Below, in pieces: positions 60,293-64,000 of a DNA stretch of 64,000 nucleotides. Source of the DNA: Candidatus Phosphoribacter baldrii (GTDB lineage Bacteria; Actinomycetota; Actinomycetes; Actinomycetales; Dermatophilaceae); contig JADIZV010000004.1 in NCBI GenBank assembly GCA_016704565.1, positions 868,001 through 932,000 on the forward strand. The letters are read 5' to 3'. Each line of letters starts with the position of its first letter. The stretch's first letter is position 1. The notes below the pieces were generated by a model, which saw only the letters and a list, made by a program, of their open reading frames with translations, was not told the DNA's origin and did not search any database. A program made the translations under genes and the position numbers.

Positions 60293-61758
60293 GTCCGGCT
60301 CCTTCGATGAGCGTCGGGGTCCGTCTTCTCGATGAGATCAGTTTGGCTGGCCTCGCCGGGCAGCCCCGAGCCAATGACAGTTGGGGAGTCCTGCTGGCCC
60401 GGCTGACCGCCAGCCCTTCTCAAACGTTTCAGCGCGGTTCGTAACCTCGTACGGCTCGCGTGTCGGAGATTGAACGGCGGGTCCAACGCCGCCAACACCC
60501 GCTCTTCCAGTGCGTGCAGAGTGTCCCGGTCAGCAACAACGAGCGGGGCAACGCGCAGATGTGCTCGCATCCACGTAGAGAGGTCCGATTCGGTGATCAT
60601 CGCACCCCGCGCCGCAGCGAGAGTGCCGCCCAGGCTGCGCCGCAACGTCGACATATCGGCCTTGTCGCCGAGGTGCATTCCCGCCAATCGGCCCCACAGC
60701 GTGTTCTTTGACCTCTTGCCACTTGGCCACTTCGTCGCCCCTGCCTGACCCAGATAGAGCAGCCCGGCTTCGACCAGATGGCCCAGGCCAACCGTTAGCT
60801 CGGCGGCTCCTTCGTGGTCGATCCACCATGTGTAGAGCCCCGGGCCGCCAAGAGCGTCACGTAAGTGGGAGAGCGTCTCAAGCTCGACCGCGTTGGCCGG
60901 ATTGCCCAAGTACGCAATGACCTCGTCGTCTCGGGACGGCCCGCGTGCCGTCGTTAGGGGCGCCGGCAGTGACTTGGGATGGTGGCTGCGGGCGGCATAC
61001 CAGGACAGTCGCTCCCCGCGCGTGAGGCCCTCGAGCGGAGTAGCGAGCCGCAGACCCGCGCGCTCGGCGGGCGCCCGCAAGGGGTTGACGTACGCCGCAC
61101 CGGCGTGGACCTCCGCGCGCAAGCCTCGCAGCGTATGCCGCTCGGCCAACTGAGCGACCACCCACTCACCCCAGGCGCGCCGGTAGTCCGCAGACAGGTC
61201 GGCGAGGTAGACGTCGTAGGGAGCGACGATCTCATCGGGGTCGATCAGCCCCCAGCGTGCGCTGAGGATGTGCCAGGGCCGGCCAGCTCCCTCCGCGACC
61301 TCTTGGGCCCCGACGAAACCCGCGCCACGGAACAGTTCGCGGGCAGGCGCCGCGGTTGGCGCCTTGGTCTTGCAGCAGCCGACGAGATAGAGGTCAGCCG
61401 ACCCATCGCCCGCGCCTGCCGCCGCCGTGGGCCGAAGGCTGAGAGCGGAGGTGCCCGGCGATTGGGTGCTCGGCCTGGACTCGCGACGGCGCCACGGCCG
61501 CGGGGAGGCTTCGGGCTCGGTGCCCTGGTATCGGACGTAGAGCCCGTGACCGACCCGGGTGATGAGCGGCCGACGGCCACCGAAGGCTGCCGGACGGCCC
61601 TCCCCACCGGCGTTGGACGTCGCAGCCTGGATATGCGCCCGCAGAGACGACTCCTTGGTGGTCGGGTAGTGCCGACGGAACCAGGACAGGATCTCTTGCG
61701 CGGAGAACGGCTCGGACAGCGTCTCGACGCACTCGCCCAACTGCTCCCAGATGGTCAT
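60289..61758 (-). CDS. DUF6884 / GIY-YIG multidomain protein
   Basis: 489 residues from ATG 61758 (GGAGGA ribosome site). Three parts: residues 1-85, a helical wing (WEQLGECVETLSEPFSAQEI, RAHIQAATSN); about 122-255, a DUF6884 domain (ADLYLVGCCKTKAPTAAPAR, WHILSARWGLIDPDEIVAPY), related in fold to base-exchange enzymes of the TGT group; about 305-440, a GIY-YIG nuclease-like domain (GLYTWW at 307, LLYLGQAG at 333, LWGRLAG at 354, ALEERVLAAL near 416). Such combinations occur in phage-defence or modification islands. Translationally coupled with both neighbours. Confidence 0.75.
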   Translation of the reverse strand: MTIWEQLGECVETLSEPFSAQEILSWFRRHYPTTKESSLRAHIQAATSNAGGEGRPAAFGGRRPLITRVGHGLYVRYQGTEPEASPRPWRRRESRPSTQSPGTSALSLRPTAAAGAGDGSADLYLVGCCKTKAPTAAPARELFRGAGFVGAQEVAEGAGRPWHILSARWGLIDPDEIVAPYDVYLADLSADYRRAWGEWVVAQLAERHTLRGLRAEVHAGAAYVNPLRAPAERAGLRLATPLEGLTRGERLSWYAARSHHPKSLPAPLTTARGPSRDDEVIAYLGNPANAVELETLSHLRDALGGPGLYTWWIDHEGAAELTVGLGHLVEAGLLYLGQAGATKWPSGKRSKNTLWGRLAGMHLGDKADMSTLRRSLGGTLAAARGAMITESDLSTWMRAHLRVAPLVVADRDTLHALEERVLAALDPPFNLRHASRTRLRTALKRLRRAGGQPGQQDSPTVIGSGLPGEASQTDLIEKTDPDAHRRSRT

Positions 61759-61997
61759 GGCTTCCTCCGGCACAGAGCGGATAGGTCGCAGTTCGCGCAG
61801 TGACTGCACCAATGGGTATGCCGTGGAAGGACATTGGTGCGCAGCGCGTTACCCGCCTCGGCCTGGGAGATGACCTCGGTCTTGCCCGAGCCCGCGCACG
61901 CGATGATTTGAAGGTGGGAGTCGACGCAACCGATCGCGGCCTGTTGCGCCGTGGTGTATGCCGTCACGCCCACTATCGTGCCCCCTGGGTCTGACAT
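61755..61997 (-). pseudogene. Remnant of a UvrD-type helicase, internal deletion
   Basis: 80 residues from ATG 61997. The start is a UvrD/Rep helicase: VTAYTTAQQAAIGCVDS (Q motif), then IIACAGSGKTEVISQ with Walker A. At about residue 45 this switches without a stop to AGNALRTNVLPRHTHWCSHC and ANCDLSALCRRKP, a Cys cluster like that closing fused RecB-type nuclease domains. The remaining helicase body is missing. The overlap of its stop with the next start (ATGA) shows that the true 3' end of the gene is kept. I read it as an in-frame internal deletion; a genuine small P-loop protein is the alternative. Confidence 0.5.
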
Positions 61998-62018
61998 ACG
62001 CCTGCGGAAGGAATGAGA

Positions 62019-62615
62019 ATGGCAAACGGTATCTATTGCTTCGAGGGCGACTGGGGGAAGAGCAAGGCCCCGGGGCGTGACGTTCGGCCGATCTTGGACG
62101 CGCTGAAAGCCTGGGATGGGACACCCTACGAGCATCACGGCGTCGGCACGAAGCGCGAATTAGAACATCGCCTCGAGGGATGGAAGCGCCGGACCAGCTT
62201 CAGGGTCGGCTACCTAGCTACCCACGGCACGACTCGGACCATTGACCTGGGCGCCGACGAGCTCCACCTCGATGAGCTGGCCGCATCTATTGCCGGACGA
62301 GCCGAAGGACGAGTCCTCCTGTTCAGTGGCTGCAGCGTCCTCACCGCACCCGAGGCTGTGCTCAAGCAGTTCTGCCTGGACGCGGGCCTGGCTGCCGTGG
62401 CTGGATACACGCGACAAGTCGACTTCGTCGACGGTATGGCCTTCGAGATGTTGGTCCTGCGTGAGCTGGCCGCCTCAGAGAGGTTCAAGTCGACATATGC
62501 GCGCATCTTGAGGCGACACCCGGATTGGTGCGCGCGCCTGGGGTTCCGCATGGCGACGCCCACGTGGGCATCTGCCAGCCCACGTCGCGGCCGACCTCCG
62601 AAGGCGGACGCCTAA
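62019..62615 (+). CDS. DUF6642-like protein, CHAT/caspase-like
   Basis: 198 residues from ATG 62019; GGAAGG is 8 bases upstream, whereas ATG 62013 is too close to it. Begins MANGIYCFEGDW; then YEHHGVGTKRELEHRLEGW, VGYLATHGTTRTIDLG, RVLLFSGCSVLTA and AAVAGYTRQVDFVDGMAF. The His-Gly at residue 69 and Cys105 after a beta-strand mirror the His/Cys dyad of caspase-like CHAT proteases. The pattern matches what I recall of DUF6642, a family found in accessory and defence regions. Divergent from the helicase remnant with a 21-base gap. Confidence 0.7.
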   Translation: MANGIYCFEGDWGKSKAPGRDVRPILDALKAWDGTPYEHHGVGTKRELEHRLEGWKRRTSFRVGYLATHGTTRTIDLGADELHLDELAASIAGRAEGRVLLFSGCSVLTAPEAVLKQFCLDAGLAAVAGYTRQVDFVDGMAFEMLVLRELAASERFKSTYARILRRHPDWCARLGFRMATPTWASASPRRGRPPKADA

Positions 62616-62903
62616 CGGCGTCCACGTCCACGCGCGGTCGCGTCAGCTAAGCGCCATCCGCGAGGCATCGGATGTTCGGGCGTTGCGCAGCACAGCCGCG
62701 CGTTGGGGTCTGGCCGCGGGCTCAGCCTCCAACGCCCGCTCCAACCGCAGCACCTCGTGCGAGTTCAGCCGCGCATTCGGGCTTCGGCCGACACTGTCCG
62801 CGCCCAGTCCAGTGCGGCCCCGAGCACCAAGGCACTCCGCATCAGCGGTTCGGTTGTGGGTCCGTCGTTGACTCGGGTCAAACCGCGGCATACCGTCGCA
62901 AGG
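62616..62903. other. 288 bases without a clear gene
   Basis: I see no promoter, repeat or RNA here. On the minus strand pieces in two frames (MRSALVLGAALDWARTVSAE, then LNSHEVLRLERALEAEPAAR) look protein-like and might be a short gene broken by a frameshift, ending near 62643, but I cannot identify it. Confidence 0.3.
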
Positions 62904-63833
62904 GTGAAGGTGGTCGTCGGGGTGACGGACAACGCGTGGGCTGGCTTCCTTCGCGCGCGACCACACCTCAGTGAAGCCAACTTCTGGCTGCCGTCGACGT
63001 CAAGTAGCTTCAGGGCATTGGCGACAGGGGAACCCTTCCTCTTCAAGACGCACTGGCCGGATAACCGGCTGGTCGGCGGCGGCTTCTTCAGCGGATTCGC
63101 CCAGTTGTCGATCGACGAGGCGTGGGACATCTTTGGAGAGGGAAACGGCGTCCCGAGTCTCGACGCTCTGGCCAGCGCCATCGCGGGGTACCGGAAGCAG
63201 GCTCCCGACCCGAAGACAATGATCGGCTGCGTCTTGCTCCGGGACCTCTTCTTCGCCAGCGAAGGCGAGACGCTGCCGGCCCCGGAGGACTTCTCCAAGA
63301 ACATTGTGCGTTTCAAGGGCTACGACCTCGCGCAGGACAGTGTCCTGGAAAGGCACTTCCGGACGTTGCTCGGATCCGCAAAGAGTCGCGCCGCCGAGCC
63401 CGACGGTGAAACGCTCAGCGTGCCGGGTGCAACGCGTGGCCTGCGGTCCCTCACGGTGCCCCGCCTTGGACAGCAGGCATTCAAATCCCTTGTGCTGACG
63501 TCCTATCAACGCCGGTGTGCGATCACCGGCAACAAGGTCGAACCGGTCCTGCAGGCTGCCCACATCCGACCGATCGCCGAGGACGGTCAGCACCGGGTGG
63601 ACAACGGTCTCTTGCTGCGCTCGGACGTTCACATCCTCTTCGATCGGGGGTATCTCGGCGTCGACGATCGACACCGACTGCAGGTCTCACCCCGCCTGCG
63701 TTCCGACTTCGGCAACGGCGAGGAGTTCTACAGCCGGGCCGGACAGGTCATCGCCATCCCTGAGCGTCGCGCCGATCGACCGAGCCGAGAGTCAGTCCTC
63801 TGGCACATGGACACGAAGTTCATGGCTGGCTGA
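62904..63833 (+). CDS. HNH endonuclease
   Basis: 309 residues from GTG 62904. The N-terminal 190 residues (GVTDNAWAGFLRARPHLSEA, FWLPSTSSSFRALATGEPFL) match the DNA-binding part of small type II-like restriction endonucleases that carry an HNH domain. The C-terminal HNH site is CAITGNKVEPVLQAAHIRPI, DGQHRVDNGLLLRSDVHILF and DRGYLGVDD, with the two metal-binding His and the Asn. Relatives are restriction enzymes or homing-type nucleases. No methylase gene is adjacent, so its self-protection is unclear. The start has a weak ribosome site. Confidence 0.87.
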   Translation: MKVVVGVTDNAWAGFLRARPHLSEANFWLPSTSSSFRALATGEPFLFKTHWPDNRLVGGGFFSGFAQLSIDEAWDIFGEGNGVPSLDALASAIAGYRKQAPDPKTMIGCVLLRDLFFASEGETLPAPEDFSKNIVRFKGYDLAQDSVLERHFRTLLGSAKSRAAEPDGETLSVPGATRGLRSLTVPRLGQQAFKSLVLTSYQRRCAITGNKVEPVLQAAHIRPIAEDGQHRVDNGLLLRSDVHILFDRGYLGVDDRHRLQVSPRLRSDFGNGEEFYSRAGQVIAIPERRADRPSRESVLWHMDTKFMAG

Positions 63834-63864
63834 CCGCGACGACGCGCCCGCCCAACCACGAGCA

Positions 63865-63902
63865 AGGGCCCCGGGGCGGCATACGCCGACCTCCGGGGCC
63901 CT
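63865..63902. terminator. Terminator between the HNH gene and tRNA-Tyr
   Basis: AGGGCCCCGG (63865-63874) pairs perfectly with CCGGGGCCCT (63893-63902) over ten bases, with a loop that contains one copy of the dispersed octamer (CGGCATAC). It lies 32 bases after the HNH stop and 11 bases before the tRNA 3' end, and serves both convergent transcripts. Confidence 0.8.
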
Positions 63903-63912
63903 CCGCACGTGG

Positions 63913-63993
63913 TGGCAGGTCAAGGATTCGAACCTTGGAAGCTTTCGCGACGGATTTACAGTCCGCTCCCATTGGCCACTCGGGCAACCTGCC
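63913..63993 (-). tRNA. tRNA-Tyr (anticodon GTA)
   Basis: On the minus strand, acceptor GGCAGGT pairs with ACCTGCC, discriminator A; the anticodon loop CTGTAAA holds GTA, and there is a long variable arm (type II tRNA, usual for bacterial tRNA-Tyr) before the T arm CAAGGTTCGAATCCTTG. A CCA tail is encoded (63910-63912), unlike the other three tRNAs here. Confidence 0.95.
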
Positions 63994-64000
63994 GTGGTGC

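Larger units (their letters stand above)
2709..63886. repeat. Dispersed octamer GTATGCCG / CGGCATAC, about 100 copies
   Basis: Reading both strands by eye I find TATGCCG or CGGCATA about 100 times, nearly all as the full octamer; at this base composition roughly 7 heptamers or 2-3 octamers would be expected. Copies are in both orientations, in all reading frames (giving GMP, GIP, YA, AY in proteins) and between genes. The first 2700 bases of IS debris have none. Examples: 7300, 11610, 16430 and 16458, 25880, 34710, 42870 and 42899, 52312, 61134. Confidence 0.85.

Noticed and set aside
62643..62966. Minus-strand frame overlapping the HNH gene start
   Set aside because: Only its last 45 codons look protein-like and its first half overlaps the HNH coding region; recorded as unexplained sequence instead.

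Overview
The window is high-GC DNA from an actinobacterium. The order tRNA-Thr, tRNA-Met, rpmG, hadA, hadB, murB and tRNA-Trp, secE, nusG, rplK, rplA, together with PknG/GlnX/GlnH, DUF5709 and DUF6457 genes, is typical of Actinomycetota. Micrococcales, perhaps Intrasporangiaceae, is my inference; no rRNA or other marker in the window settles it.

Layout. 1-2470 is insertion-sequence debris: an intact-looking IS30 transposase, a frameshifted IS110 remnant, an ISAs1-type fragment and a lipoprotein gene cut off by them. 2774-5435 is the rplA-rplK-nusG-secE-tRNA-Trp block. 5653-13098 carries housekeeping genes (two PLP enzymes, DUF5709, adenosine deaminase, a lipoprotein, murB, hadB, hadA) and a possible 30-residue small gene. 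13388-13958 holds rpmG, tRNA-Met and tRNA-Thr; a TauE-type exporter follows.

15128-28627 is a ten-gene, tightly coupled signalling cluster: TelA, a helical partner, an AAA+ ATPase, a GlnX-like membrane protein, a GlnH-like binding lipoprotein, a helical protein, the PknG kinase, a PP2C phosphatase, a vWA protein and a zinc-ribbon/FHA protein. It extends the known GlnH-GlnX-PknG amino-acid sensing pathway with its own phosphatase, phosphopeptide reader and TelA/vWA/AAA+ parts. Downstream lie a membrane protein with a degenerate kinase-like domain, a class III aminotransferase with a one-base frameshift, a VapBC pair, a P450 and a hydrolase.

35847-42854 is a copper-handling region (CopA, CopZ and a Met-rich membrane protein on one strand; a two-component system and multicopper oxidase on the other). 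42916-54709 is a nitrate respiration region: two NarK transporters, a Cys-containing HTH regulator, narGHJI, mobA and a DUF6457 gene. ald and a divergent Lrp/AldR regulator follow. From 56.8 kb to tRNA-Tyr the content is accessory: exported proteins, a DUF4143 ATPase, an IS3 scrap and a defence-island-like group (a protein of unknown function, a DUF6884/GIY-YIG protein, a helicase remnant, a DUF6642 CHAT-like protein and an HNH endonuclease).

Across nearly the whole window, but not in the IS debris, the octamer GTATGCCG (either strand) recurs about 100 times where a few are expected. It falls in all reading frames and between genes, and twice forms the stem of a terminator-like hairpin. I consider this and the expanded PknG cluster the most unusual features.
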